A stretch of DNA of 64,000 nucleotides from Brassica napus (lineage: Eukaryota > Streptophyta > Magnoliopsida > Brassicales > Brassicaceae). Positions 23,737-34,277 of this stretch are shown in pieces. The stretch lies in the NCBI RefSeq assembly GCF_020379485.1, contig NC_063436.1:20954423-21018422 (forward strand), in the 5' to 3' direction. The position numbers and the translations under genes are program-made. Position 1 is the stretch's first letter; each line of letters starts with the position of its first letter. The notes under the pieces were generated by a model. That model saw only the letters and a program-made list of their open reading frames with translations, had not been told where the DNA came from and searched no databases.

Positions 23737-25173
23737 ATGATCGGAGCTAAATCGTTTCTAGGCCTTCCAATTGCATCTCCCAAAGGGATAATATCCGACA
23801 GCAATTCATTGAGTACTAACTCGAGATCTGTTGGTGTTCTTCGTGCTTGTGTTTCCATGGAAGGATCTCAAACCATGAGTCATAGCAAAAATGGATCTAT
23901 CCCTGAACTAAAATCGGTCAATGGTCACACAGGTATATTAAGATTTTGATTCTATTTTTTTTTTAATCCCCATGGGGAAAAAATGTCAAGAGTATTTATT
24001 TTCATTTTTGATTAGGACAAAAACAAGGACCATTGTCTACGGTCGGAAACTCGACGAACATAAAGTGGCATGAATGTCCTGTCGAGAAAGTTGATAGACA
24101 GAGGTTGCTTGACCAGAAAGGATGTGTGATTTGGGTCACTGGTCTTAGTGGTTCAGGTTTGTGTAGCTATCAATAGTTTTCGAAATATCTATGTTGAAAA
24201 TAAGATCCCACATTAAAAATATAAAAAGAATTTAAATAATATTTAAGAGATTTGGATCATTTTAAATTGGAAGCCACAAAACTTAACAATCTAGTTTTGG
24301 GTCTATGTGAAATCTAAACATTATTTTATTGTAGGGAAGAGCACTTTAGCTTGTGCTTTGAACCAGAAGCTGTACCAAAAGGGGAAGCTTTGTTATATTC
24401 TCGATGGAGATAATGTACGCCACGGCTTAAACCGGGATCTGAGCTTTAAAGCGGAGGATCGTGCTGAGAACATTCGTAGAGTCGGTGAGCTTTAAAAGGG
24501 GAAGCTTTGTTATATTCTTGAAACGTTAACAACGAATCTCATTTAATTGGCTTTGTTTTAGGAGAGGTTGCTAAGCTTTTTGCGGATGCTGGAATCATAT
24601 GCATTGCAAGTTTGATTTCTCCTTATAGAAGAGACAGGGACGCTTGTCGTACTTTGCTTCCTGAGGGAGATTTTGTTGAGGTACTTTGAGAACATCGGTT
24701 TGTATTGCAATCTCCAAAAGTTTTCAAGATTTTGAGTAAGATTGGTGTTTGATTATATAGGTGTTCATGAATGTATCGCTTGAAGTTTGTGAGGCTAGGG
24801 ATCCAAAGGGTCTGTACAAGCTTGCACGTGCTGGAAAGATTAAAGGTTTGTATTTTTATGACTTGGTTTTTTGTCTCAGTGAGATCCCGAGATGATATAT
24901 TATTGTTTGAAATGCTTCCATAGGTTTCACCGGGATTGATGACCCTTACGAGCCACCATTGAACTGTGAGGTAATAGTTAATAATATGGATACAGAACAT
25001 CACTTTGGTTCTTGATCTAGATTCTGAGCTTTTCGTGTTTTACCTTATGTTCTTGTTTTTTTTTCTGCCATGTGAAGATTTCTCTAGGAGAAGAAGGAAC
25101 GGGAACTTCTCCGATCGAAATGGCTGAAACAGTCGTTGCATACTTAGAACACAAGGGTTATCTCAAGGCATAA
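23737..25173 (+). CDS. APK1: Adenylyl-sulfate kinase, chloroplastic (APK1)
   Basis: Phosphorylates adenylyl sulfate to PAPS, the sulfate donor for sulfation reactions such as glucosinolate formation; the Arabidopsis enzyme is plastidic. Seven exons: 23737-23932, 24016-24156, 24335-24484, 24562-24680, 24761-24845, 24924-24970, 25078-25173, totalling 834 bases and 277 residues, in frame. Residues 1 to about 75 are a Ser-rich, acidic-poor transit-like region. Then come the P-loop GLSGSGKST, split by intron 2, [33 protein letters not shown], the lid [10 protein letters not shown], and [13 protein letters not shown]. All key residues are present. Intron 2 holds a fragment of a TRIM-like LTR. Matches recalled At2g14750. 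Confidence 0.95.
24196..24292 (+). mobile_element. TRIM-like LTR fragment in APK1 intron 2
   Basis: The sequence AAGATCCCACATTAAAAATA ... TTTTAAATTGGAAGCC matches, with changes, the block at 51932-52016 (AAGATCCCACATTGGAAATA ... TTTTAAATTGGAAGCC). Both look like parts of a small LTR retrotransposon repeat common in Brassicaceae. It is intronic and lies 40-130 bases before the exon 3 acceptor. Confidence 0.55.
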
Positions 25174-27164
25174 AACACTATTAGACTGTGGGTTACCTTC
25201 AACCGCACATATTTGTTATTCCATGGTTTTAGTTCTATTAACCGAGCCAAGAGTACAAAATTAATAAAGTTCATGGCTGTTATTATGGAATCACAAGTTT
25301 AAAAGAATAAATATAATCTATTAATTTTTCTGGTCCATTACGTATTTTGAATCTTCATGTAATGGCTCTGCATATAGAACATAAATGCAGGGCTAATTAG
25401 CCTATCCAACATTTATATATTTATCCTCCAATATACTTGTGTACACCCTAATGAAATCAAAATTTCATATCTCGTCTCTAGTGCCGTGGAAAACTTGCTC
25501 ATAATCTCACGGCTGATAAATATAAGATGACTTCTTGTGGTTTAGCAAAAAAAAAAAAGATGACTTCTTGTGAAGAGCTGTACGTATGGGAAATAACGAA
25601 TGTCGTCTTCTAGACTCTATTCATACGACTTGGCGATGATTGCCTTCTTTTAAACATCTATATTTCCCACATAAGAATGTCTTTTGTTGGTTTAAATTTG
25701 GCAAATAAGAAAGTTTATATACAATGTGTGTTTTTTAAATGTAAGTTTTTCTATATCCCAAATGTTTTCCAGGTTCAATGACTAATTACCACGAAATTCA
25801 CATGATCCGTATTTTCTTACCACTTAAAACGTTCTGAATAGTCAAGAAAATCGAATCCAAAACTGTACTCACACCTGTCAACTCTTTATTAATAGACCAA
25901 AATCACTTGGTTAAATTTAAGTTATCAACCAGTGTTGGATTTAAAAGCAGATTGATCATTTTATAAAACTTTTGTTATATTTTCATAGTTAATGTGTGGA
26001 TGATAATGCCATAGTCAGGTGTATCATGTATCAAACAAAATACGTATTTCTGGAAATTTGTTTCTACGAATGTTTTGTATAGTATTAGTAACTATAACCG
26101 TGAAAAGCATTCGTACAACTCTGCACAATCTCGATTTTTTACACGATATTACTAAACAAACTCGAAATATGAAAAAGTGTAATTATGTACAAGTACTGTT
26201 ACTAACACAGGTAATATAGTATGTATAAATATTACATTTTTATTATGCGATAGTTTTATGTTTATATATGATAATATAATATTTTTGTAAAACATATGTT
26301 AAATATGTTAGGTGCAACTTAAAAATAATTCTTTTAATAAAATATATTTTGTCTTACTATAACTTTGATATATCTGACTATGGCGTTATCATTCACACAT
26401 TCATCAATAAAAATAAAACAAACATTTGTATTGTCGCGCAATCAAACTCTAGTTATATTCTAACAACCGAGTATTACAATAAGCTAGGAGAATCTACCAA
26501 ACTAAGTATCAAATTTATAAAATCCAATCATTTATTTCTAATAAAATTTAACATATTTATTGTCAAAAAATGAAAAGCAAACTATTCTACATATCTAATG
26601 AGAAATTAAAATTTAGCAAAAAAAGAGAAATTAAATCAGTATATCTTTATTAAATTTAAATTTTGAATTTTTTTTTGAAAACGCATGTGATCGAAATAAA
26701 TCACTATATCTTTATTAGATTTAAATTTTGTAAGAACACAATTATGCGTTTTGAAAACGCATGTGAGAATCTAATTCTCGTATTACAACTGACACAATTT
26801 CACCTGTTAGTTCCAAGTTTCAACATTAAAATTTCTCTTATTCTTACTATTGAGTTTATGTTGCTATATTTGGTTCCGTGAGAGCCAATGAGTTTTTTTT
26901 TTAGTTTTTTTTAAAAGAACGTAATGGGAAAGAAAAAAACAGAGTAATTATAGTCGTACTCTTACATGGTTGAATAAACAACAGATTGATCCCTGCCTTT
27001 CATTTAAAAGTTAGCATACAAACGACTTGATCATTCTTCTAATAAAATCAACACAAGGACTTTTACTTTTTGAATCCATTGAGAAGAACGGTTTCGGAGA
27101 AAGACTAATTAGTCAGTCAAGCAAAGTGGAAATATCTGTGTAGTTCCCATTCAATATTGTTTCG
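25174..27164. other. AT-rich intergenic region between APK1 and the RLP gene
   Basis: No gene seen. The APK1 3' end probably occupies the first 150-200 bases. A tiny poly(A) insertion with flanking repeats lies at 25524-25572. Around 26635-26770 the words TATCTTTATTAnATTTAAATTTTG and GAAAACGCATGTGA each occur twice, a local duplication. Remaining open frames are short and AT-driven. Confidence 0.45.
25524..25572 (+). mobile_element. Micro-insertion with poly(A) and 16 bp target duplication
   Basis: AAGATGACTTCTTGTG occurs at 25524-25539 and again at 25557-25572. The 17 bases between are GTTTAGC followed by A's. A perfect 16 bp flanking duplication round a poly(A)-ended insert is the mark of LINE-type (target-primed) insertion, here cut to seven bases plus the tail. 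Confidence 0.65.
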
Positions 27165-27171
27165 TATAAAA
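27165..27171 (+). promoter_or_regulatory. TATA box of the RLP gene
   Basis: TATAAAA lies 70 bases before the ATG at 27241. That spacing fits transcription starting near 27195-27200 and a leader of about 45 bases, and it supports the start chosen for the gene. Confidence 0.6.
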
Positions 27172-27240
27172 GTAGATGAAACATTAAACCATATTTATTC
27201 ATCACAATTCCATTCTTTTTGCTTCTTTCGATTACTAATC

Positions 27241-29238
27241 ATGAAAGTTAAATCGGTTTACAGAAGGATGCATATAGGTCTCTACGGAAACTCAATTCCA
27301 ATTTCTCTTTCTTTTATCTTTTTGTTCTTTTTTCAGTTTGAAACCGTATTTGCGGCTCCTACTAGACACGTGTGTCATCCCGAACAAAGAGATGCACTTC
27401 TCGAGTTTAAAAACGAGTTTAAGATTGGCAAACCTTCTTACATTTGTGGTGATAGTTTTGTACCGAAGACAAAGTCATGGGCGAATAACATCGACTGTTG
27501 CTACTGGGACGGTATCAAATGTGATCCCAAATCCGGGGAAGTGATTGTGGTAGACCTCTTTTGCACCGGCCTCCACGGCCGGTTTCATTCTGATAGCAAG
27601 CTTTTCAGGATTCAAAGTCTGCGTTTTCTCGACCTATCATATAATGATTTCAGCGGTCACATTCTAACTTCAGTTGGAAATTTTTCTCAACTTGCCACTC
27701 TCTGCCTCTCTTATAACAATTTTGCTGGTGAAATTCCGTCTTCACTTGGAAACCTTTCTAATCTCAAATTTCTTCAACTCTCTCGTAACAATTTTGTTGG
27801 TGAAATCCCATCTTCACTTGGAAACTTGTCTAATCTCATCTCTATTGACTTTTACCATAACAATTTTGTTGGTGAAATCCCATCTTCACTTGGTAACCTT
27901 TCTAATCTCGACACTCTTTACCTCTCTGATAACAATTTCGTTGGTGAAATCCCAACTTCACTTGAAAACCTTTCTTATCTCGACATTCTCGATCTCTCCG
28001 ACAACCATTTGGTTGGAAAGCTTCCATCATTGACCCGTCTTTCTATTCTTAGATTTCTAAATGTGGAAAGTAACATAATCAGTGACAAGTTTCCTTCCTG
28101 GTTGACTTCTCTGACAAACCTAAAATTTCTTATCCTCTCTTTCAATTCATTCCATGGACCAATACAAAAGATCCAATTCTCCAACAAGTTGGAAATCATC
28201 GACATATCGCATAACCACTTCAACGGAACTTTGCCAGAAGTATTCGCCAATGGACGCAATCTAAGAACACTCCATGTTGGTCACAACGAATTGGCGGGAA
28301 AACTTCCGAGGTCCTTGTCCAAGTGTTCTTATCTAGAGGTTCTAAACATGGAACACAACGCAATCAGCGACACTTTCCCATTCTGGTTGGAATCTTTACA
28401 AAGTCTACAAGTATTAGTCCTCCACTCTAACGAGTTTCACGGGTCGTTACAACATCATCATCCCAAGTCTGCTTCTTCGTTTCCCGAGTTGCATATCATT
28501 GACATATCATATAATTCCTTCTCCGGAATCCTGCCATTTGATTTCTTCGTGTATTTGAGAGCCATGTACTCGGAGCGAAACCGTTCAGAACTCAAGTACA
28601 TAGGAGAAGAACGTGTATACTACCAGGATGACTCGTTGGTCTTACTAAACAAAGGAGTCGAAATAACGTACACGAGGATCCTTACGCTCTTAACAGCCGT
28701 TGATATTTCTGGTAATAGACTTCATGGAGAGATCCCTGAATCCATTGGTCTACTGAAGAGTCTTATTGTGCTTAATCTGTCGAGCAATTGTTTCACTGGA
28801 GACATCCCTTCGTCTTTGGCCAATCTAACTATGCTCGAGTCACTAGACTTGTCGCGTAACAAGCTGTCAGGCCAGATTCCACCTGCTCTAGGGTACCTCA
28901 CAAGTCTGTCTACGGTTAGAGTTTCACACAACCAGCTCGTCGGTCAAATACCGCAAGGCGTACAGTTTCAGACACAAGATTCTTCGTCTTTTGAAGATAA
29001 CCTTGGACTTTGTGGTCGTCCTCTCGATAAAAAATGCGGAGACGTAGACACAGAGCAATTACAAGAACCAGAATCAGTAGAAGAGAAAGAAGAAGAAGAA
29101 AAAGTTTTTAGCTGGACTGCAGCTGGCATAGCCTTAGCACCAGGGGTCATCTTGGGATTGACCATTGGGCACTTTGTGAGTCTACAAAATCCTCAAAGGC
29201 TTTTGAAGATTTCTGTACGTCAGTACAAGGTATGTTGA
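27241..29238 (+). CDS. Leucine-rich repeat receptor-like protein (RLP)
   Basis: Cell-surface receptor-like protein without a kinase, of the class used in immunity and development. 665 residues from the first ATG, which follows a TATA box. Order: signal peptide with a hydrophobic core (about residues 20-40), LRR N-cap with CHPEQRDALLEFKNEF and paired cysteines, a leucine-rich repeat array (LxxLxLSxNNFxGEIPSSLGNLS), an island without repeats near residues 405-480 (YIGEERVYYQDDS), four more repeats, an acidic stretch (EEKEEEEK), a membrane span at about 622-645 and a short tail. Several first-array repeats are nearly identical in DNA, and the protein is shorter than the usual 800-1,000 residues, so repeats were lost or homogenised. 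The last codons overlap a perfect splice donor, AAG|GTATGT at 29230; splicing to CTTTAG at 29526 would change the end from VC to VW. Recalled relatives lie near At2g15040-At2g15080. Confidence 0.9.
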   Translation: MKVKSVYRRMHIGLYGNSIPISLSFIFLFFFQFETVFAAPTRHVCHPEQRDALLEFKNEFKIGKPSYICGDSFVPKTKSWANNIDCCYWDGIKCDPKSGEVIVVDLFCTGLHGRFHSDSKLFRIQSLRFLDLSYNDFSGHILTSVGNFSQLATLCLSYNNFAGEIPSSLGNLSNLKFLQLSRNNFVGEIPSSLGNLSNLISIDFYHNNFVGEIPSSLGNLSNLDTLYLSDNNFVGEIPTSLENLSYLDILDLSDNHLVGKLPSLTRLSILRFLNVESNIISDKFPSWLTSLTNLKFLILSFNSFHGPIQKIQFSNKLEIIDISHNHFNGTLPEVFANGRNLRTLHVGHNELAGKLPRSLSKCSYLEVLNMEHNAISDTFPFWLESLQSLQVLVLHSNEFHGSLQHHHPKSASSFPELHIIDISYNSFSGILPFDFFVYLRAMYSERNRSELKYIGEERVYYQDDSLVLLNKGVEITYTRILTLLTAVDISGNRLHGEIPESIGLLKSLIVLNLSSNCFTGDIPSSLANLTMLESLDLSRNKLSGQIPPALGYLTSLSTVRVSHNQLVGQIPQGVQFQTQDSSSFEDNLGLCGRPLDKKCGDVDTEQLQEPESVEEKEEEEKVFSWTAAGIALAPGVILGLTIGHFVSLQNPQRLLKISVRQYKVC

Positions 29239-29307
29239 ATTAATCATCAACTCATGCAAACCTACAGATGTAACTAATTCAGCTTTTTCCCTTTGATTTA
29301 CAGTTTA

Positions 29308-29501
29308 TTTTTTTTTTTTTTGAATTATACAGAGTTATCCTGGTCCCACAGAAGTGATCCAGACTAGTCACATGTTGCCACGTGTCGGTCCTCTGTCCCT
29401 GGCGATGCCGAAATGTTAATTCCCCAGTGGCCAGGATTCGAACCCAGGTGGCAGTACTCACAGCTGTAAGTCCTTTACCACTAGAGCTAGAAGCCCCGGT
29501 T
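29308..29501 (-). mobile_element. tRNA-derived SINE with target duplication
   Basis: On the minus strand the element begins with a tRNA-like head: box A (TAGCTCTAGTGGT) and box B (GGTTCGAATCC). It runs through a short body and ends in a poly(A) tail, seen as T's at 29308-29321. It is flanked by TTTGATTTACAGTTTA at 29292-29307 and TTTGATTTATAGTTTA at 29502-29517, a 16 bp target duplication with one change. It lies 70 bases beyond the RLP stop, in its 3' region or possible last intron. Confidence 0.88.
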
Positions 29502-29517
29502 TTTGATTTATAGTTTA

Positions 29518-30153
29518 ACCCTTTAGGTTTGGTAACAGAGAAGATGAAACACAGGAATGGGACTCTCGAAGCCGATTCAGATTAGATTTTGTTCACATGT
29601 ATGTCAACTTATTGGGCTATGGTTACGTAATTGGGATCTTAGTTTTAATATTAAAGTACTTAACATATGTATAACTGTATTATCTACTTAACCTATGTTT
29701 GAATTGTATAGTTTACATTAAGAAATGTCACCGTTCGATTCAATTCATTTGTCGAAAATTCAATCAACAAGTCTTTACCTTACAAATGTTGAAAGTGATG
29801 TTTACTTAGTAGGACCATTTTTTCTATGTTTTCTGATTTAAATTGGTTGGAGATATAATATTTCAATTTTCAAACACTACAAAATAATAACAAATAACTT
29901 TATTTAACATATGTATATGAAATTTGGAATTATAACAACTAATATGTTAAATAATATTAATATAAATATAGTTTCATAAATTTATTGAATCTTATAAAGA
30001 AAAATGTATGCAATTCAAGATTAAAAAAATAATTATTAAATTTAAGAATGTAAACTATAGAAATTTGGAACCTTTGTTTTTATATTTTGAAGGTATTTCT
30101 TCTCTATTGATTATTTAAAATAAAAAAAATTATTGTACCAAAAATTTAAAATA
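29518..30153. other. AT-rich spacer between RLP and Helitron
   Basis: The first part holds the possible RLP last-exon acceptor at 29526 and 3' untranslated sequence. The rest is AT-rich with no supported feature. Confidence 0.4.
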
Positions 30154-30630
30154 TCTATAATAATAAATGGGAGTTTTCTCTCACCTTAGCCCTCCACATC
30201 AGCAGGAAGATAGGGGCTTCTGATGCCACGTGGCATCTAAATCAGTTACTCCGGTTTGCGCTGTTATTTACGTGTCGGGCTTTTCCATTGTATTTTAATT
30301 TTGTTGCATGTTAATTTCGTTTGGGCTTTATGCATAAATCTTAAGCCCATACAAATTAGGTTTCCTCATCTTCTCGCCTTCTACCTTCTTAGTTTAGCAG
30401 CTGTAATTTCAGCTCACTGTAACGTCTCTATCTTCCATTAATATGTACTTTACTCTGATCTTTAACGTGATTAACCCAGTCTTTCCACTCTGAAGCTTTC
30501 AGTCCAACTCTTTGCATTCTAAAGTAACAGTTAAGCAACAAGTATAAATATCTTATTCACTCTGCGATGAACAGCACAACTTTTCATCGACATCGAGAAA
30601 GAAAGTTTGTTCAGGTTATCGATTACGACA

Positions 30631-30741
30631 ATGGCGAATTCTTTCACCTTCCTTGCCGATCTGAAAGCTGGGCGCTGCTCCAACAATGAAGAGGCTCGTT
30701 TGCTGACGTGTTGGGAGATATGCAACATTTATAGAGTTTAA
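30631..30741 (+). pseudogene. RPA1-like (single-strand DNA-binding) N-terminal fragment
   Basis: An ATG opens a 36-residue frame reading SFTFLADLKAGRC and EEARLLTCWE before leaving the family and reaching a stop. The block F-LxDLKxGRxxxxxEARLLRxWE is the first OB-fold start of the RPA 70 kDa-like/DUF223 proteins that are abundant in Brassica genomes and travel with Helitrons. Only the first ~30 residues remain. The similar sequence after it joins directly to an RKP intron end at 30763. Confidence 0.7.
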
Positions 30742-30763
30742 TCCTGGATCATTTTCTTAACAG

Positions 30764-31165
30764 GCTATTCAACACGTGAGCTGGACCATCACTGAGTTTT
30801 CCTTCTCGGTGTGCGAGATATGCAAGAAAAGTATCAGGTTAGAGTTTAAGCTTGGATCCTTTTGATTAGTTCTCTCTGAATGATTGTTGCGTGATCTGCA
30901 ATGCTCGTGCAAGTACATGTATTCCTCTACACGCTTATCTTTGACCGGTTTTTTGTTTTGCCTTTGTCTTTATGCAGGTAATGGAGTTTCAGCAAAGGAA
31001 ATTTGCGTGATATTAGAGCTTTCAAGCAATCTCCCAAGGGTCTTAGAGGTTTGCACTTCTGCAATACCACAAGCATTTCTTGATGGGACGGACACAAATC
31101 CTTCCAGGCTCACTGAGGTGATTCTTTTCATCTTGAATCACATGACCTCGGCAGTAGATGAACAA
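30764..31165 (+). pseudogene. Captured fragment of E3 ligase RKP (KPC1-like)
   Basis: Two exons with their intron are recognisable. Exon piece 30764-30837 follows an acceptor (TTCTTAACAG) and reads as LFNT-SWTITEFSFSV with small indels. The intron 30838-30977 has GT and AG ends. The next piece, from 30978, reads MEFQQRK-like, then ELSSNLPRVLEVCTSAIPQA, DGTDTN and LTEVILFILNHMTSAVDE. This matches my memory of the C-terminal half of Arabidopsis RKP (At2g22010), which marks cell-cycle inhibitors for degradation. Retention of the intron shows DNA-level capture, as expected for a Helitron. Indels destroy the frame and the RING domain is absent. Confidence 0.7.
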
Positions 31166-31269
31166 ACTATCCTTTGTTGAAACTGTTGGTCCTTTTTCTT
31201 AATGTGAATTTGCTGAATTTTCTGCTACTTACAATATATAATCTGTGTGTCCGTTACCTTATTAATAAG

Positions 31270-31405
31270 AAGGTACAAATGTTCCTGAAGTAGCGCTGCC
31301 TGAAGTTGTGGTACCAGGAAGAGATGACAAAGATGGTTTAATGCTTCCAGTGCCGGACGTTCTGCAACGACCAAACACCAAAGAACAACTTGCTATTGCT
31401 TTATT
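31270..31405 (+). pseudogene. Exon-like fragment, source unknown
   Basis: An open stretch reads NVPEVALPEVVVPGRDDKDG and VPDVLQRPNTKEQLAIALL, with composition and codon use like a real protein, between AT-rich flanks. I do not recognise the source. Its place inside the Helitron after the RKP piece suggests a third captured fragment. Confidence 0.4.
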
Positions 31406-31817
31406 ATCTTTTCCATTTTCGTTTAAATCTATTTCCTTTTTGTTTCAAAAATTAATGTTGTTGTTGTTGTTTCAATTACTAACAATGGCACAAATTGCCT
31501 TATTTCTCTGAGATAGAACTTGACTTATCACTTCGGTTTTATGTTTGTGTTTGACGACCTTAATGTACCTAATGGAATTGATTATTTGACCGCTCATGTT
31601 GAACCAGGTACTAAGTTGGAATTTTTCATGAGTTTTGCTTCCACTTTGTCTCATGAGACAGACAATTCTCTCATGTGACTTTCTCTTTTTGGGAAAACCT
31701 TTGAAAGCTTGATGTTCGCATTGTTTGCTTTCTCTTTTTTTTTTTTCCTTTGTTTGCTTTCTTTACAATTCTAGATTTTAGTCCGACTCTATTATAACAA
31801 CAATTTTGTTTCACTTA

Positions 31818-32434
31818 GGGTATGACTGGTTTTCCCGCTACCACCCGCAAACGCAGCTTTTGCGGTTGGTAGCGGTTGCTGGCGTTTTGCAACAATCGTT
31901 CAAACCGCTCTAAACCGCTCCAAATCGCTCTAAACCTCATAAATTCAAAAGCTGGTTCCAGCTAGCGTTTGCGGTTGCGGGCGTTTGCGGGAGGATAAAA
32001 AAAATTATTTTTTTTCCAAAACAATATAAATACAAAAATAAAAAAATTCAATAAAAAAATTAAATTGAAATTATAAAAATGCTAAAATATATCAATTAAA
32101 TTTTAATTAATATTATAAAACTTTAAAATAAAAATATTTTCTATATTTTTAAAAAATTTAAACTATAACTTTCTAAATATAAATTTTATATTTATTATAA
32201 TATTATTATTTTTGATATTTTTATAATTGTATAAAATGTAAATATTATTAATTTATTATTTAACTGCTGCTGCATTTGGTAGTTAACCAGTCATAAGTAT
32301 CCCGCAAACGCACAAATTTCTAACCGCAGAACCAGTCGTACAAATCTCTTAAAACCGCTAGAAACCGCAACCACCCGCATCCGCAAACTCCCGCAACCGC
32401 AACCGTAACCGCTGCGGTTAAACCAGTCAGGCCC
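31818..32434 (+). mobile_element. PIF/Harbinger-type MITE nested in Helitron
   Basis: Ends are GGGTATGACTGGTTT at 31818 and AAACCAGTCAGGCCC ending at 32434, imperfect inverse copies. Both flanks are TTA (31815-31817, 32435-32437). Sub-terminal regions are packed with CCGCAAACG/AACCGC words. The centre is AT-rich and non-coding. At 617 bp it is a non-autonomous element that landed in the Helitron after the gene pieces were captured. Confidence 0.82.
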
Positions 32435-32437
32435 TTA

Positions 32438-34277
32438 GACTCATATAAATAATTTCCTGTTAGTTTTCCTTCTCTGTAGTTTGACAACATAAAAGTGTGC
32501 ACTTGCAAGAACAATTACGGACTTATGACTCTAATTACTCACACTTCTTAAAAACACTCATGGTTGTGACTTTTATTACATACAGTATGTATTTGTAGAT
32601 AGCCTGCACTTTACGTATCAGCTGAGTGTTGCTATAAACTGCAGACCTTTGTAGATTGAGACTCTAAGCTTCTCAAGGATTAGTCTGTTCAATAAGATAT
32701 ATGAATCTTACATTTATTCACGTTAACTTGCATGAGTACTTTTTACAGCTTTACCTAAACGCCGTCAATTTACGTTATTAAAACCATATAGAAAATCAGC
32801 AAGATTACCTGGCCGACATTTAAAGAGAAAAATATTACAACAAAGTCGTCGTAAGTACTTGGTCTTTAAACTATGGTTTTGTGAGTATCAATCAATTTTA
32901 TTTGACATTGTCAAAGTCCAAAGAAATATTAAAATGTGTTCTACTTATTATAAAAATTAAAACAGAACAAATACTAACAATAAGATGAAATACTTATATT
33001 TTCACACATTTTAGTGGTTAAACAAGTATACGATTTCAAAAAACAATTAAAGAAATAATAAAATGAAAATCATCAGTGAAAATAAAATATTTTTAATGAA
33101 AAAATAAATTGAATATATATTATTTCGATTATTTGTAAAGTTTTTTTATTTTCTATTTCAAAATACCAAATAAATGCAATTCCGACCCTAAATAAACACT
33201 TTCTATTTACTATTCTTTTTTTTTAAGAAAATAAAAAAGAATCAGACTACGCAAAAATCACAACAAGTACAATTGTCTTACAAACAAATAAGAGTTAGCA
33301 AAGTTTCAAAAAAAAAACAAATAGGAGTTCAAATAATTATAATTTCCGCCAAATCAACTTATGTAAGTAAAAAACTAACCAATAAATACTTTTTTGTGGT
33401 AAATGTTAAATAAATACTTCTAAAGTAAACATCAAAACTAACCACCATTTTAACCCCATAGGTACGTCTAATTTGATATCAACAAATATCAGCAGTATCA
33501 ACATATATCAAACATTTGGCTACACAATTAACACACACCCCGCCACAATGGATTAAGAATTCACTTGCTTGATTTGGGATCCACAAAGTATATATTTAAT
33601 GAGTACGGCACAATAAAGTTCCTAACAAATTGTCACATCTTTGAAATGGACAAAATATGCAAGAATTGTTACTATTTTAAGAAGATGAAATAATTTATTA
33701 TCTTCCTCAAATAAGATAATCACAAAAACAAACACATGTATTTATATTATTTATTTTCAAACGTCAACTTCACATTAAGTTTAAGTTTCAACTAAATTTA
33801 TTTTGTCACGACTATCAACTATTTATTTATTTTTAACTGAATCAGTCAGTCACAACCACTTACGCTATTCCTATTTGACCTAAGCAACTTCAAAACACAG
33901 TAACACTACGATAGCTAATCAGTATCAAATGAATCGAAAAGTATCATTATTTTTCAAAATATTTTCACCTTCATTACTAAAACCATAAAATAAATTTTAA
34001 ATTTATTACAGAATAAAATATATGAACCCGGCGCGTAGCGCCAGAAGACCAGTAGTAATTTAATAAATTTAAGAATGCAATCGCTTCTGCTTGGTACTTT
34101 CTCATTTTTTTCAGCTTCCATCTCTCCCCGTTCGATCCTCTATTTATGAGTCTCGATTCTCTAAAATCTCGTATCAATTTATTTTTCTTTGAGAATAAAT
34201 TTATTACACGAGCTCCATTCATTAAGCGCACTAATCTCCGAGCTCTGGCTGCTGCTTACCCATCTTGATATTTCGCA
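32438..34277. other. AT-rich Helitron body and ZFPL1 upstream region
   Basis: AT-rich sequence with no supported coding content up to the Helitron end at 34052. The last 225 bases before 34278 should contain the ZFPL1-like gene's leader and core promoter; no TATA box was assigned. Confidence 0.4.

Larger units (their letters stand above)
30154..34052 (+). mobile_element. Helitron carrying RPA1-like and RKP gene fragments
   Basis: The start TCTATAATAATAAATGGGAG at 30154 follows an A and shows the promoter-like, GC-richer 5' block typical of Brassicaceae Helitrons. The 3' end shows hairpin GGCGC-GTA-GCGCC at 34030-34042, then CCAG at 34049-34052 followed by T, one change from CTAG. The 3.9 kb body holds an RPA1-like N-terminal piece, a piece of RKP with its intron, an unrecognised exon-like piece, and a nested Harbinger MITE. 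It ends about 225 bases before the ZFPL1-like start codon, so it forms part of that gene's upstream region. The pairing of these two ends is inferred. Confidence 0.65.

Noticed and set aside
27157..27240. 28-codon N-terminal extension of the RLP frame
   Set aside because: It begins at TTG, not ATG, and contains the TATA box, so it lies upstream of transcription; the start is 27241.
29308..29501. tRNA gene
   Set aside because: Box A and B are present, but poly(A) and target duplication show it is a SINE, and no tRNA cloverleaf can form.
31270..31511. Independent gene at 31.3 kb
   Set aside because: The fragment is short, inside a Helitron, lacks a start and runs into AT-rich sequence, so it is listed as a captured piece only.
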